Positions 10,287 to 19,457 of a stretch of DNA of 64,000 nucleotides are shown here, piece after piece. The notes beneath the pieces were generated by a model. The model saw nothing but the letters and a program-made list of their open reading frames with translations. It was not told where the DNA came from and searched no databases. This DNA comes from Bisgaard Taxon 45 (GTDB lineage: Bacteria; Pseudomonadota; Gammaproteobacteria; Enterobacterales; Pasteurellaceae): assembly GCA_030783905.1 (NCBI GenBank), contig JAQAHH010000006.1, positions 620,001 to 684,000 of the forward strand, given 5' to 3'. The position numbers were made by a program, and so were the translations under genes. Each line of letters opens with the position of its first letter. The first letter of the stretch is position 1.

Positions 10287-11792
10287 TTATTTCTGCTTCA
10301 TTGCAGGGAAGAGAATTACATCTCGGATAGAGGCAGCGTTAGCAAATAACATGGCTAAGCGGTCGATCCCTAATCCTTCACCAGCAGTTGGTGGAAGACC
10401 ATGTTCAAGTGCGGTCACAAAGTCATCATCTTTAAACATGGCTTCATCATCGCCCGCCTCTTTCGCCGCGACTTGTGCATCAAAGCGTTCATTTTGATCT
10501 TCGGCATCGTTTAACTCAGAGAAACCATTACCAATTTCACGGCCACCAATGAATAATTCAAAACGATCAGTGACTTCAGGATTTTCATCATTACGACGTG
10601 CTAATGGCGAAATTTCGGCAGGATGTGCCATTAAGAACGTTGGCTGAATTAAGTGATGTTCTGCTACTTCTTCAAAAATGACGTTAACGAGACTACCTAG
10701 CCCCCAAGATTTTTGTACTTCAATACCTAATTTTTTCGCCACCGCGACCGCTCGATCAAAGTCATAGAGATCCTCTTTCACGATGCCTTTATCTGCACCA
10801 TATTTTAGAATCGCCTCATGCATGGTGATGCGTTCAAATGGTTTGCCAAAATCAAATTCGTATTCGCCGTAAGGCACGATAGTGGTGCCTAAAATATCCA
10901 ATGCTAATTTACGTAGTAATTCTTCCGTGTTATCCATTAAATCGTGGTAGTCTGCATAGGCTTGGTAGTATTCAAGCATAGTAAATTCAGGGTTATGACG
11001 GACAGACACGCCTTCATTACGGAAGTTACGGTTTAATTCAAATACACGCTCAAAACCACCCACGACTAAACGTTTTAAGTAAAGCTCAGGCGCAATACGT
11101 AAATACATATCCACATCTAAGGCATTATGATGTGTGACAAAGGGACGTGCAGATGCGCCACCCGGAATGATTTGTAACATTGGGGTTTCCACTTCCATAA
11201 AGCCTTTTGAGAGGAAGTATTCGCGAATGCCTGCAATGACTTTGGAACGAATAATGAATGTACGGCGTGAGTCTTCGTTAGCAATTAAATCTAAATAGCG
11301 TTGACGATAGCGTGTTTCTTGGTCACTTAAACCATGGAATTTATCAGGTAATGGACGTAATGCTTTGGTTAATAACTGTACTTCAGTACAACGCACCGTT
11401 AATTCATTGGTTTTGGTTTTAAATAAGGTCCCTTTTACACCCACAATATCGCCTAAATCCCAGTGGCCTACATCATCAGCATAAACGCCTTCTGGTAAAT
11501 TATCACGCGCGACATAAAGTTGAATACGACCAGACATATCTTGCAAGGTGATAAAGGTGGCTTTCCCCATGGCACGACGTGTCATAATACGCCCTGCGAC
11601 TTTCACTTCTATGTCTTGTTCTTTTAGTGTCTCACCGTCAAGTGCATCGTAGTTTGCGTGTAAATCTTGTGCAAGTCCATCACGACGGAAAGTATTGGGG
11701 AAGGGGTTACCTTTTGCACGTAACGCGGCTAATTTTTCACGACGTACTAACATTTCACCATTAAGATCAAGTTCTTGAGTTTGTTCTGACAT
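10287..11792 (-). CDS. lysS: Lysyl-tRNA synthetase (class II)
   Basis: Charges tRNA-Lys in the cytoplasm. At 501 residues it has the N-terminal OB-fold anticodon-binding domain (about 60-170) and the class II catalytic core. Motif 2 is seen in [23 protein letters not shown] and motif 3 in [21 protein letters not shown] (quoted here only as landmarks near residues 265 and 470). The full length and N-terminal extension distinguish it from the short EpmA paralogue also in this window. It follows prfB on the minus strand, the conserved prfB-lysS pair of gamma-proteobacteria. A DNA uptake signal lies inside its 3' part. Confidence 0.97.
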   Translation of the reverse strand: MSEQTQELDLNGEMLVRREKLAALRAKGNPFPNTFRRDGLAQDLHANYDALDGETLKEQDIEVKVAGRIMTRRAMGKATFITLQDMSGRIQLYVARDNLPEGVYADDVGHWDLGDIVGVKGTLFKTKTNELTVRCTEVQLLTKALRPLPDKFHGLSDQETRYRQRYLDLIANEDSRRTFIIRSKVIAGIREYFLSKGFMEVETPMLQIIPGGASARPFVTHHNALDVDMYLRIAPELYLKRLVVGGFERVFELNRNFRNEGVSVRHNPEFTMLEYYQAYADYHDLMDNTEELLRKLALDILGTTIVPYGEYEFDFGKPFERITMHEAILKYGADKGIVKEDLYDFDRAVAVAKKLGIEVQKSWGLGSLVNVIFEEVAEHHLIQPTFLMAHPAEISPLARRNDENPEVTDRFELFIGGREIGNGFSELNDAEDQNERFDAQVAAKEAGDDEAMFKDDDFVTALEHGLPPTAGEGLGIDRLAMLFANAASIRDVILFPAMKQK

Positions 11793-11846
11793 TTTTATTA
11801 CCTAATTTCTCATATTTTTTATTTGGCAAAGCGCCCAGATGATCAG

Positions 11847-12945
11847 TTATAATCCGGCTTTTAAACTGGCTTCAATAAAGCGATCAAGATCGCCATCGAG
11901 TACCGCTTGGGTATTGCGATTTTCCACACCAGTACGTAAATCTTTAATTCGCGAATCGTCTAACACGTAAGAGCGAATTTGACTGCCCCAGCCAATATCG
12001 GACTTATTGTCTTCCATTGCTTGTTTATCGGCATTTTTCTTCTGTAATTCCATTTCATACAGTTTCGCTTTCAACTGTTTCATACATTGATCTTTGTTTT
12101 TATGTTGAGAGCGATCATTTTGGCATTGCACTACGATCCCGCTTGGAATATGGGTAATGCGCACCGCACTTTCTGTTTTGTTGACGTGCTGACCACCCGC
12201 ACCCGAAGCACGGTACACATCAATACGTAAATCCGCCGGGTTGATATCAATGTCGATATCATCATCAATTTCAGGATAAACGAAAGCCGCACTGAATGAG
12301 GTATGACGGCGGTTATTGGAATCAAAAGGACTTTTGCGTACTAAACGATGAATGCCTGTTTCGGTACGTAACCAACCGAATGCATATTCACCAGAGACCT
12401 TAATAGTTGCGGATTTGATCCCCGCCACATCCCCATCGGATACTTCCATTAATTCCGTTTTAAAGCCTTTGCTTTCTGCCCAGCGTAAATACATCCGCAG
12501 TAACATTTCGGTCCAGTCTTGTGCTTCGGTTCCCCCGGATCCTGCTTGTAAATCGACATAGCAGTCTGCAGCATCGTGTTGTCCACTGAACATACGGCGG
12601 AATTCTAATTTAGCCAGTTGTTGTTCTAATTCATCGAGTTCAGCAACGGCTTCGTGGAAAGTACCTTCATCTTCAGCTTCAATAGCAAGGTCGAGTAGTC
12701 CTTCGACATCTTCTAAGCCTTGATCCAGTGTATGAATAGTATTGACAACCCCTTCTAATGCAACGCGTTCTTTACCTAATGCTTGTGCTTTTTCCGGTTC
12801 ATTCCACACATCAGGCTGTTCGAGTTCAGCATTGACTTCTTCTAAGCGTTCAACTTTCGCCTCGAAGTCAAAGATACCCCCTCAACACTTGCGTGCGTTC
12901 AGCGAGGTCTGAGATTTTATTTCTGATAGGATTAATTTCAAACAT
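11847..12945 (-). CDS. prfB: Peptide chain release factor 2, made by programmed +1 frameshift
   Basis: RF2 recognises UGA and UAA stop codons. The ATG is at 12945 ([10 protein letters not shown]); codon 26 is an in-frame TGA at 12870-12868. Reading CTT then shifting +1 over the T joins 25 codons to the downstream frame (12869-11847), giving 365 residues, the same as E. coli. The recoding signal AGGGGG-TAT-CTT-TGA-C is intact, so the factor autoregulates. The GGQ catalytic loop is in [16 protein letters not shown] and the codon-recognition SPF motif in [11 protein letters not shown]. It is divergent from dsbC-recJ and followed by lysS. Confidence 0.97.
12867..12882 (-). promoter_or_regulatory. 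RF2 programmed +1 frameshift site
   Basis: On the minus strand the order is AGGGGG (internal Shine-Dalgarno), TAT, CTT slippery codon, TGA stop, C. This is the classical prfB recoding element: the AGGGGG is three bases before CTT and the stop is followed by C, the weak context that favours shifting when RF2 is scarce. Confidence 0.97.
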
Positions 12946-13113
12946 AATTCAACTACGTTCAGATTTTAAAAAGAGAAAAAATAAGTGCCGATTATAAGCT
13001 ATTTTGGCGTTTTATGGTAGGCAATTTTTTAGGCGCTACTTGCACAAATAATGGATCTCTTTATAATTGCTCAATTCGCTATTTGTATTTTTATTGTTAA
13101 AAATGGAACAAAA

Positions 13114-13797
13114 ATGAAAAAGGTATTCAGTGCAATTTTGCTAGTCGGGATGTCAAGTTCGCTATTCGCTAATTCACAACCCCTAGTAGAGCAGTTACAA
13201 AAAATGGGGTTATCAGGGGTAGAAGTGAGTGATTCCCCCGTAAAAGGCATTAAAACCGCGATCACTGATAATGGCATATTTTATATTACTGAGGATGCAA
13301 AATATGTTCTTGATGGTAAGTTATACGCCTTGTCAGAGAAAGGATTGCGTGATGTATCGTCACATTTATTACTGGATAAATTAGCTACTTATAAACATGA
13401 GATGGTGGTTTATCCTGCAAAAAATGAGAAACACGTCATTACCGTGTTCATGGACACCTCTTGCCATTACTGCAAAGTACTGCATAAGCAAATTAAAGAC
13501 TATAATGATCTCGGTATTACGGTACGTTATTTGGCTTTTCCTCGTGGTGGAGTGCAATCTAAAACAGCACGTGAAATGGAAGCGATCTTTACGGCACAAG
13601 ATCCGCAATTTGCGTTAACTGAAGCCATCAATGGTAACCCACCGAAAACCTTGAAAAATGCGGATATCACCAAAAAACATTATCAATTAGGTTTACAATT
13701 TGGGGTCAATGGCACCCCAAGTATTGTCACCGAAAAAGGCGAATTGATTGGTGGTTATTTAAAACCCGCCGATTTATTATCCGAATTATCCCAGTAA
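13114..13797 (+). CDS. dsbC: Thiol:disulfide interchange protein DsbC
   Basis: Periplasmic disulfide isomerase, 227 residues. A signal peptide is clear (MKKVFSAILLVGMSSSLFA). The N-terminal dimerisation domain (about 20-80) is followed by a thioredoxin domain with the active site DTSCHYCKVLH, a CxxC of the CHYC type; typical DsbC has CGYC. The cis-Pro loop is in VNGTPSIVTEKGEL. ATG 13114 is chosen because it starts the signal peptide; an in-frame ATG 63 bases upstream would bury it. It heads the dsbC-recJ pair and is kept reduced by DsbD, also encoded in this window. Confidence 0.94.
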   Translation: MKKVFSAILLVGMSSSLFANSQPLVEQLQKMGLSGVEVSDSPVKGIKTAITDNGIFYITEDAKYVLDGKLYALSEKGLRDVSSHLLLDKLATYKHEMVVYPAKNEKHVITVFMDTSCHYCKVLHKQIKDYNDLGITVRYLAFPRGGVQSKTAREMEAIFTAQDPQFALTEAINGNPPKTLKNADITKKHYQLGLQFGVNGTPSIVTEKGELIGGYLKPADLLSELSQ

Positions 13798-13806
13798 CAA
13801 TGAAAT

Positions 13807-13827
13807 AAGGACGCTTTCTGCGTCCTT
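13807..13827 (+). terminator. Hairpin between dsbC and recJ
   Basis: AAGGACGC-TTTCT-GCGTCCTT, then CATTTATTC. The T-run is weak, so it may attenuate rather than stop transcription into recJ. Confidence 0.5.
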
Positions 13828-13855
13828 CATTTATTCTTATCTTAGGAAGATAGTT

Positions 13856-15577
13856 GTGAATAAATTAATTCAACGCCGGGCAGTCCCCGTGGGTAAGCCG
13901 GTGTCTCCCGATCCTTTACTTGATCGTTTATATCGTGCGCGACAGATTCAGCATCCTGAACAGTTAGACCGCACTTTAACCGCACTATTGCATCCCCAAC
14001 AACTTGCAGGGATTGATGCCGCCGTCGCTCTTTTCGTGCAAGCCTATAAACAACAAGAACGTATTGTGATTGTTGGGGATTTTGATGCAGATGGTGCGAC
14101 CAGTACCGCTTTAGCTGTACTTGCCTTGCGTCAATTAGGCTTTACACAAGTGACGTTTTTAATTCCTAATCGCTTTGAACAAGGTTATGGGTTAAGTCTT
14201 GCTGTGGCAGAACAAGCACTAAAACAACAAGTACAATTGTTAATGACGGTGGATAATGGCGTGTCATCGGTGGAAGGGGTGGCATTTTTAAAAGCACAAG
14301 GGGTCAAGGTCTTAATTACTGATCATCATTTACCGCCTGCGCAATTGCCTGATGCCGATGCGATTGTTAACCCTAATTTATCCACTTGCGGTTTCCCATC
14401 AAAAGCCTTAGCTGGCGTGGGGGTAACTTTTTATTTAATGTTGGCTTTGCGGGCGAAGTTTCGTGAGTTGGGGATCTTTGATCAACAGACTCAACCGAAT
14501 TTTACTGAACTATTGGATCTGGTTGCCTTAGGCACGATTGCCGATGTTGTTCCCTTAGATCAAAATAATCGTATTTTAGCTCATCAAGGTTTGGCGCGTA
14601 TTCGGGCGGCACGTTGTCGTTGTGGTATTCGTGCGTTAGCAGAAGTGGCAAATCGAGATATCCGTCAGCTGGCGGCGTCAGATCTTGGTTTTTCTATCGC
14701 ACCACGCTTAAATGCTGCTGGTCGTTTAGATAATATGTCGATTGGCGTCGAGCTGTTATTGGCTGAGGATATGGCTACCGCCCGAGCACTCGCGCTGGAA
14801 TTAGATGGCTTAAATCAAACCCGCAAAGAAATTGAACAGGGGATGAAACTTGAGGCGTTAGAAATTTGTCGCCAACTGACCGCACTTCAGCAAACCCTTC
14901 CGCTCGGCATCACCTTATATCAGGCAGACTGGCACCAAGGGGTGTTAGGAATCGTGGCTTCGCGCATCAAAGATCATTTTCATCGTCCAGTAGTCGCTTT
15001 TGCTCAAGAGCAAGCGGGGATCTTAAAAGGTTCAGCGCGTTCGGTAGAGGGACTACACTTACGCGATGTCTTAGAGCGTATTCATTGCTTGTATCCGGAT
15101 ATAATTTTAAAGTTTGGTGGGCATGCCATGGCAGCTGGCTTAACCATTCAAGAAAGCCGTTTCACTGATTTTCAGCAGGCATTTAATCAAATTGTTTGTG
15201 ACTGGTTCGATGAAGGGCAGCGACAAGGTATTGTATGGACGGATGGTGAACTTGATAGTATTCAATTAAGTTTAACAACGGCAGAATGCTTGAAAGAGGC
15301 TGGACCATGGGGGCAAGCTTTTCCAGAACCGGTCTTTGATGGTGAGTTCAAAATTTTACAGCAACGTTTAGTGGGCGAAAAACATCTTAAAATGATGGTT
15401 GAGCCAAAACAGGGTGGACCATTGCTTGATGCCATTGCCTTTAACGTCGATACTCGTTATTATCCTGATTTGTCGATAAAATTGGCAAAATTGGCATATA
15501 AATTAGACATTAATGAATTTAGGGGCAATCGTCATCTTCAGTTATTGGTTGATTATATTGCACCGATAGGGACTTAA
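13856..15577 (+). CDS. recJ: Single-strand-DNA-specific exonuclease RecJ
   Basis: 5'-to-3' exonuclease on single-stranded DNA used in RecF-pathway recombination and mismatch repair. The 573-residue protein starts at GTG 13856. The DHH phosphoesterase motifs are present: VGDFDADGATSTALAV (motif I), LMTVDNGVSSVEG (motif II), LITDHHLPP (motif III, the DHH itself) and a DHHA1 domain with KFGGHAMAAGLTI. An OB-fold domain closes the protein. E. coli RecJ has 577 residues. The gene lies between dsbC and a DsbA-like gene, the conserved dsbC-recJ context opposite prfB. Two uptake-signal copies lie within it. Confidence 0.96.
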   Translation: MNKLIQRRAVPVGKPVSPDPLLDRLYRARQIQHPEQLDRTLTALLHPQQLAGIDAAVALFVQAYKQQERIVIVGDFDADGATSTALAVLALRQLGFTQVTFLIPNRFEQGYGLSLAVAEQALKQQVQLLMTVDNGVSSVEGVAFLKAQGVKVLITDHHLPPAQLPDADAIVNPNLSTCGFPSKALAGVGVTFYLMLALRAKFRELGIFDQQTQPNFTELLDLVALGTIADVVPLDQNNRILAHQGLARIRAARCRCGIRALAEVANRDIRQLAASDLGFSIAPRLNAAGRLDNMSIGVELLLAEDMATARALALELDGLNQTRKEIEQGMKLEALEICRQLTALQQTLPLGITLYQADWHQGVLGIVASRIKDHFHRPVVAFAQEQAGILKGSARSVEGLHLRDVLERIHCLYPDIILKFGGHAMAAGLTIQESRFTDFQQAFNQIVCDWFDEGQRQGIVWTDGELDSIQLSLTTAECLKEAGPWGQAFPEPVFDGEFKILQQRLVGEKHLKMMVEPKQGGPLLDAIAFNVDTRYYPDLSIKLAKLAYKLDINEFRGNRHLQLLVDYIAPIGT

Positions 15578-15584
15578 CTAGACT

Positions 15585-16256
15585 ATGTGGCGGATCGGTT
15601 TTTTCTTTCTTTGCGTATGGGGGGCTATGCAGTATGCATGGGCAACGCCAACTTCAGTTTCGCCACATCCCCATAAATCCCCCCTTTTTCTTGAGGGACG
15701 TGATTACTTTTCTTATCAAAAGCCTGTTTATCAAGCGAACCCTTCTGATCCGATTTTACTTCAGTTTTTTTTTGATTATGACTGCCGTGTATGTTCCTCT
15801 GCACTTGATATTTTAGAACTGTATTCACAAATTAATTTTGATAAAGTGGTGTTAAAAGAATTACCGATTGCGGCAGAGAAAGCGCATTATTCCGCCTCGG
15901 TTTTTTATGCCTTAAAAGCAATTCAAGCGGAGGATATATCCGCCTTGTTGTTATTTGAAACAGCGGATAAACATCGATATGGGCAGCTTTCTCGCTTTCA
16001 TGAGCTACGCCTATGGTTAGATCGGCAAGGGGTCAATACGGATGATTTTACCAAGGCGCTATATTCGGTTAACGTCGCCAAAGCCGTCGAACAAGCAGAA
16101 AAATTGACGGAAGAATACGGCGTATTTACCTTTCCTTATGTGGTGATTGGTGGGCGTTATGTATTAACTGCGAGTACACTATATAGTGATGATTACAGTT
16201 TTGCTGTATTAGATTTTTTAGTAAACAAATTAATAAAGGAAAAACAACAAGAATGA
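15585..16256 (+). CDS. DsbA-family periplasmic thiol oxidoreductase with CRVC active site
   Basis: A 223-residue protein with a signal peptide (about residues 1-20, ending YAWA) and a DsbA-like thioredoxin fold. The redox motif is Cys67-Arg-Val-Cys70 in [10 protein letters not shown], unlike the CPHC of classical DsbA. The cis-Pro loop [12 protein letters not shown] is intact, as is the alpha-helical insert expected of DsbA. It begins 7 bases after recJ and overlaps mtnN by 4 bases (ATGA), so the three genes form one operon. It probably oxidises or reduces a restricted set of periplasmic substrates; the substrate is unknown. Confidence 0.8.
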   Translation: MWRIGFFFLCVWGAMQYAWATPTSVSPHPHKSPLFLEGRDYFSYQKPVYQANPSDPILLQFFFDYDCRVCSSALDILELYSQINFDKVVLKELPIAAEKAHYSASVFYALKAIQAEDISALLLFETADKHRYGQLSRFHELRLWLDRQGVNTDDFTKALYSVNVAKAVEQAEKLTEEYGVFTFPYVVIGGRYVLTASTLYSDDYSFAVLDFLVNKLIKEKQQE

Positions 16257-16942
16257 AAATTGGTATTGTCGGTGCAATGGCACAAGAAGTTGAGATTTTA
16301 GCCAATTTAATGGAAAACAAAGTGGTGACACAAGTAGCAAGTTGCACCATTTATGAAGGCACTATTCAAGGTAAATCAGTGGCTTTATTACAATCAGGTA
16401 TTGGCAAAGTCGCCGCCGCAATGGGAACGAGTATTTTATTACACATGACAAAACCTGATGTGGTGATTAACACAGGATCGGCTGGTGGTGTCGCACAAGG
16501 CTTAAAAGTTGGGGATATCGTGATTTCTACTGAAACCCTTTATCATGATGCAGATGTGACGGCATTTGGTTACGCCAAAGGTCAATTACCAGCTTGTCCA
16601 GCGACATTTCAATCTGATAAAAGATTAGCAGATTTAGCAGAGAAAATTGCACAACAACAAGGACATCAAGTTAAACGTGGTTTAATTTGTTCGGGTGATA
16701 GTTTTATCCATGGTGGCGAAAAATTAATCCAAATTAAGGCTGATTTTCCGCAAGTGTTGGCGGTCGAAATGGAGGCCACTGCAATTGCACAAGTGTGCCA
16801 TGCGTTTCATGTGCCTTTTGTGGTTGTACGTGCGATTTCCGATAGTGGTGATGGCGAGGCGGGTATGTCTTTTGAAGAGTTTTTACCTCTTGCAGCAACA
16901 CAATCGTCAAACATGGTGCTTGCGATGTTAGCTCAATTGTAA
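16253..16942 (+). CDS. mtnN: 5'-methylthioadenosine/S-adenosylhomocysteine nucleosidase
   Basis: Hydrolyses methylthioadenosine and S-adenosylhomocysteine, feeding methionine salvage and the activated methyl cycle. The 229-residue protein shows the nucleosidase landmarks [16 protein letters not shown] with the catalytic Glu, the INTGSAGG phosphorylase-superfamily motif, the [10 protein letters not shown] substrate-binding segment, and [12 protein letters not shown] carrying the catalytic Asp. Length and sequence match E. coli MtnN (232). Translation is coupled to the preceding DsbA-like gene through a 4-base overlap. Confidence 0.96.
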   Translation: MKIGIVGAMAQEVEILANLMENKVVTQVASCTIYEGTIQGKSVALLQSGIGKVAAAMGTSILLHMTKPDVVINTGSAGGVAQGLKVGDIVISTETLYHDADVTAFGYAKGQLPACPATFQSDKRLADLAEKIAQQQGHQVKRGLICSGDSFIHGGEKLIQIKADFPQVLAVEMEATAIAQVCHAFHVPFVVVRAISDSGDGEAGMSFEEFLPLAATQSSNMVLAMLAQL

Positions 16943-17277
16943 GCAGGTTAAAACGGATAAAAGTGCGGTCAATATTTTGTCAAATTTAACCTGCGAGAAG
17001 CTCGCTAAAACAATCTCTAAAATGGTTCATGTAAGCAGACTCAAATTTCCCTCTTGCTAGACGAGATCAAGTATTAAGTCCTCTTTTAGGGGACATGTCG
17101 TCTTTGATGGCTAGTTCTGCTATGGACAATAATGGATAAAAAGGGATGAGATGCAGCATAATGCCTCTCATCCCTTGCTATTTATTCCTGAGCAGAATAA
17201 TAAATAACCTTTTTGCCTTTCGATTTTCCTAAAAACTCGCTACACTTTTATTAATTTTGGCTTTTTGATAAATAATA
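16943..17277. other. 335-bp intergenic region with hairpins and possible coding remnant
   Basis: No intact gene is seen. It holds a DNA uptake signal (16961-16969), a small hairpin GTCCTC/GGGGAC near 17078-17094, and a 9-bp inverted repeat at 17143-17174. On the minus strand a short frame broken by one TGA reads AELAIKDDMSPKRGLN followed by ARGKFESAYMNHFRDCFSEL, which looks protein-like but which I cannot name. The right end is AT-rich and may hold the promoter of the amino-acid importer. Confidence 0.4.
17141..17176. terminator. Inverted repeat in the mtnN-importer spacer
   Basis: AAGGGATGAGA pairs with TCTCATCCCTT around a 14-base loop. A T-run follows on the minus strand (CCCTTTTTATCC); on the plus strand the tail is only TTGCTATTT. 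It may end the recJ-mtnN transcript or a minus-strand RNA. Confidence 0.55.
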
Positions 17278-17937
17278 ATGAATTGGTCTTATCTTGTTGA
17301 TGTGATTCCTCGGTTTGTACAAGCCGGATGGATTACTTTGCAGCTCTCCTTTTGGGGAGTCCTGTTTTCGCTCTTGTTTGGTGTGCTAATTGCTGTCATC
17401 ACGGCTTATAAAATTCGTCCTTTGTATGTGATAGCAAGAGCCTATATTGAGCTTTCTCGTAACACCCCTTTATTGATCCAACTGTTTTTCCTTTATTATG
17501 GTTTGCCGAAAATCGGGATTAAATGGGACGGGTTTACTTGTGGAGTGATTGCCTTGGTTTTTCTTGGGGCAAGCTATATGGCAGAAGCCATTCGAGCAGG
17601 GTTACTTGCCATTTCCATCGGGCAAGTTGAAGCGGCTAAATCCATTGGTCTAACCCCATTGCAAACGTTTCGCTATGTGGTTTTTCCGCAAGCATGGGCG
17701 ATTTCTATTCCGGCGGTCAGTGCCAATGTATTATTTTTGATTAAAGAATCTTCGGTCATCAGTGCCGTGGCGGTGGCAGAGTTGATGTTTGTGACCAAGG
17801 ATATTATTGGAATGGATTACAAAACCAATGAAGCCTTATTCCTTTTATTTATCAGTTACTTAGTCATTTTATTACCGATTTCATTAGTGGCGCGTTATGC
17901 CGAAAATCGGGTACGGAGAGCAAAATATGGGGTTTGA
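17278..17937 (+). CDS. Polar amino-acid ABC transporter permease (HisM/GlnP family), first subunit
   Basis: A 219-residue inner-membrane permease of the His/Glu/Gln/Arg/opine family. Four to five hydrophobic segments are apparent, and the EAA-type coupling loop reads GLLAISIGQVEAAKSIGLTP about residues 105-124, contacting the ATPase. RAYIELSRNTPLLIQLFFLYYGLP is the typical N-terminal amphipathic segment of these permeases. Its 3' end overlaps the second permease by 11 bases. With the following permease, ATPase and lipoprotein it forms a complete importer; the substrate is not evident from sequence, with cyst(e)ine or acidic/polar amino acids the likeliest. Confidence 0.88.
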   Translation: MNWSYLVDVIPRFVQAGWITLQLSFWGVLFSLLFGVLIAVITAYKIRPLYVIARAYIELSRNTPLLIQLFFLYYGLPKIGIKWDGFTCGVIALVFLGASYMAEAIRAGLLAISIGQVEAAKSIGLTPLQTFRYVVFPQAWAISIPAVSANVLFLIKESSVISAVAVAELMFVTKDIIGMDYKTNEALFLLFISYLVILLPISLVARYAENRVRRAKYGV

Positions 17938-18595
17938 ATGGTTATGGGAAGGACAAAATGCCTTTCGCTTGTTACAAGGATTATGGTTGACCGCTCAGAT
18001 TTCGTTTATTTCAGTGGGCTTGTCTTTAATCATCGGTACGCTATTCGGTTTGTTAATGCGAGTAAAAAGCCCAATTGTGCGAGGATTATGTCGGATTTAT
18101 CTAGAAACGATCCGTATTGTGCCGATTTTAGTTTGGCTATTTATGCTTTATTTTGGGCTTTCTACTTGGTTTGACTGGCATATCAGCGGTTTTTGGGTGT
18201 GTATTTGGGTCTTTGTGCTGTGGGGAACCGCGGAAATGGGGGATTTAGTACGTGGGGCTTTGGGTTCTATTGAAAAACATCAAGTTGAATCCGCCAAAGC
18301 TCTTGCGCTGAAACCGTGGCAAGTTTTTTGGTATATTGAGTTACCACAAGGCACACGACGGGTATTACCGGGCGTGATCAACTTGTTTACTCGAATGATT
18401 AAAACCAGCTCCTTAGCTGCATTAATAGGGGTGATTGAAGTGGTCAAAGTGGGACAGCAGATCATTGAAAATGCTTTGCTGACTAACCCAACGGCATCAT
18501 TTTTTGTTTATGGGTTAATTTTTATTCTCTATTTTCTCATGTGTTATCCGCTTTCGCTTTGGGCAAGCTACTTAGAACAGCGTTGGCAGAGTTAA
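17927..18595 (+). CDS. Polar amino-acid ABC transporter permease, second subunit
   Basis: A 222-residue paralogue of the preceding permease, forming the heterodimeric membrane channel. The coupling loop is VRGALGSIEKHQVESAKALA, followed by the LPQGTRRVLPG segment seen in this family. The start at ATG 17927 (MGFEWLWEG) is preferred because GGAGAG lies 7 bases before it; a frame opening 30 bases earlier lacks such a site. The 11-base overlap with the first permease suggests translational coupling and equal stoichiometry. A 109-base gap separates it from the ATPase gene. Confidence 0.88.
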   Translation: MGFEWLWEGQNAFRLLQGLWLTAQISFISVGLSLIIGTLFGLLMRVKSPIVRGLCRIYLETIRIVPILVWLFMLYFGLSTWFDWHISGFWVCIWVFVLWGTAEMGDLVRGALGSIEKHQVESAKALALKPWQVFWYIELPQGTRRVLPGVINLFTRMIKTSSLAALIGVIEVVKVGQQIIENALLTNPTASFFVYGLIFILYFLMCYPLSLWASYLEQRWQS

Positions 18596-18704
18596 CCCTT
18601 TTCTGATGATTTATATAACTAAACTATCTAATCAATAAGATTTAAGCCTTTGTTTTTTACAAGGGGTTTCGGCAAAATCAGTATAACTTCTTTTGGAAAA
18701 CACT

Positions 18705-19436
18705 ATGGAACTACTTTCAATTAAACAATTACACAAAACCTACGGTGACACCGTTGCTATTCCGTGTCTTGATTTGACTTTGCATAAAGGCGAAGTGGTG
18801 GTCATTTTGGGCCCATCAGGTTGCGGTAAAAGCACGTTACTCCGCTGCATTAATAGTTTAGAGCAAAAGCAAGGCGGAAAAATTAGCATGACAGGTGTGG
18901 GTGAGTTTGGGGTTGATTTAAGTTGGGAGCAATCTCGCCAAAAAGTAGGGATGGTATTTCAATCCTACGAATTATTTGCTCATTTAAACGTGATCGAGAA
19001 TATTCTGCTGGGGCCATTAAAAGTGCAACATCGTCAGCGTGAGGAGGCCGAAGCCCAAGCGGATAAGTTGCTCGAACGTGTTGGGCTATTAGATCGTAAA
19101 ACGGCGTTTCCCCGTGAATTATCTGGCGGGCAAAAACAGCGCATTGCGATTGTACGCGCGCTGTGCATGAATCCTGAAGTGCTATTGCTCGATGAAATTA
19201 CTGCCGCTCTTGATCCAGAAATGGTGCGTGAGGTACTTGATGTGGTGTTGGAGTTAGCTAATGAGGGGATGTCGATGTTGATTGTGACACACGAAATGGG
19301 CTTTGCCGAAAAAGTGGCGGATCGGATTGTGTTTATGGATAAAGGCGAAATCATTGAACAAGGGACACCACAACAATTTTTTCACCAACCACAAACAGAA
19401 CGTGCTAAACAATTTCTTTATGGTATGAATTATTAA
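18705..19436 (+). CDS. Polar amino-acid ABC transporter ATP-binding protein
   Basis: A 243-residue ABC ATPase. Walker A is GPSGCGKST, the signature is ELSGGQKQR, and Walker B is LLLDEITAALDPE, followed by the switch His in IVTHEMGFAEK. The sequence is typical of GlnQ/HisP-type subunits. ATG 18705 (MELLSIKQL) is preferred over an in-frame TTG 12 bases upstream because GGAAAA is well placed before it. It powers the two permeases encoded just upstream and is followed 21 bases later by the binding protein. Confidence 0.92.
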   Translation: MELLSIKQLHKTYGDTVAIPCLDLTLHKGEVVVILGPSGCGKSTLLRCINSLEQKQGGKISMTGVGEFGVDLSWEQSRQKVGMVFQSYELFAHLNVIENILLGPLKVQHRQREEAEAQADKLLERVGLLDRKTAFPRELSGGQKQRIAIVRALCMNPEVLLLDEITAALDPEMVREVLDVVLELANEGMSMLIVTHEMGFAEKVADRIVFMDKGEIIEQGTPQQFFHQPQTERAKQFLYGMNY

Positions 19437-19457
19437 AACGACTTACAGGAGAAATCT

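Noticed and set aside
12868..12945. In-frame TGA early in prfB suggesting a pseudogene or sequencing error
   Set aside because: The stop is within the canonical RF2 frameshift signal and the downstream frame is fully intact.
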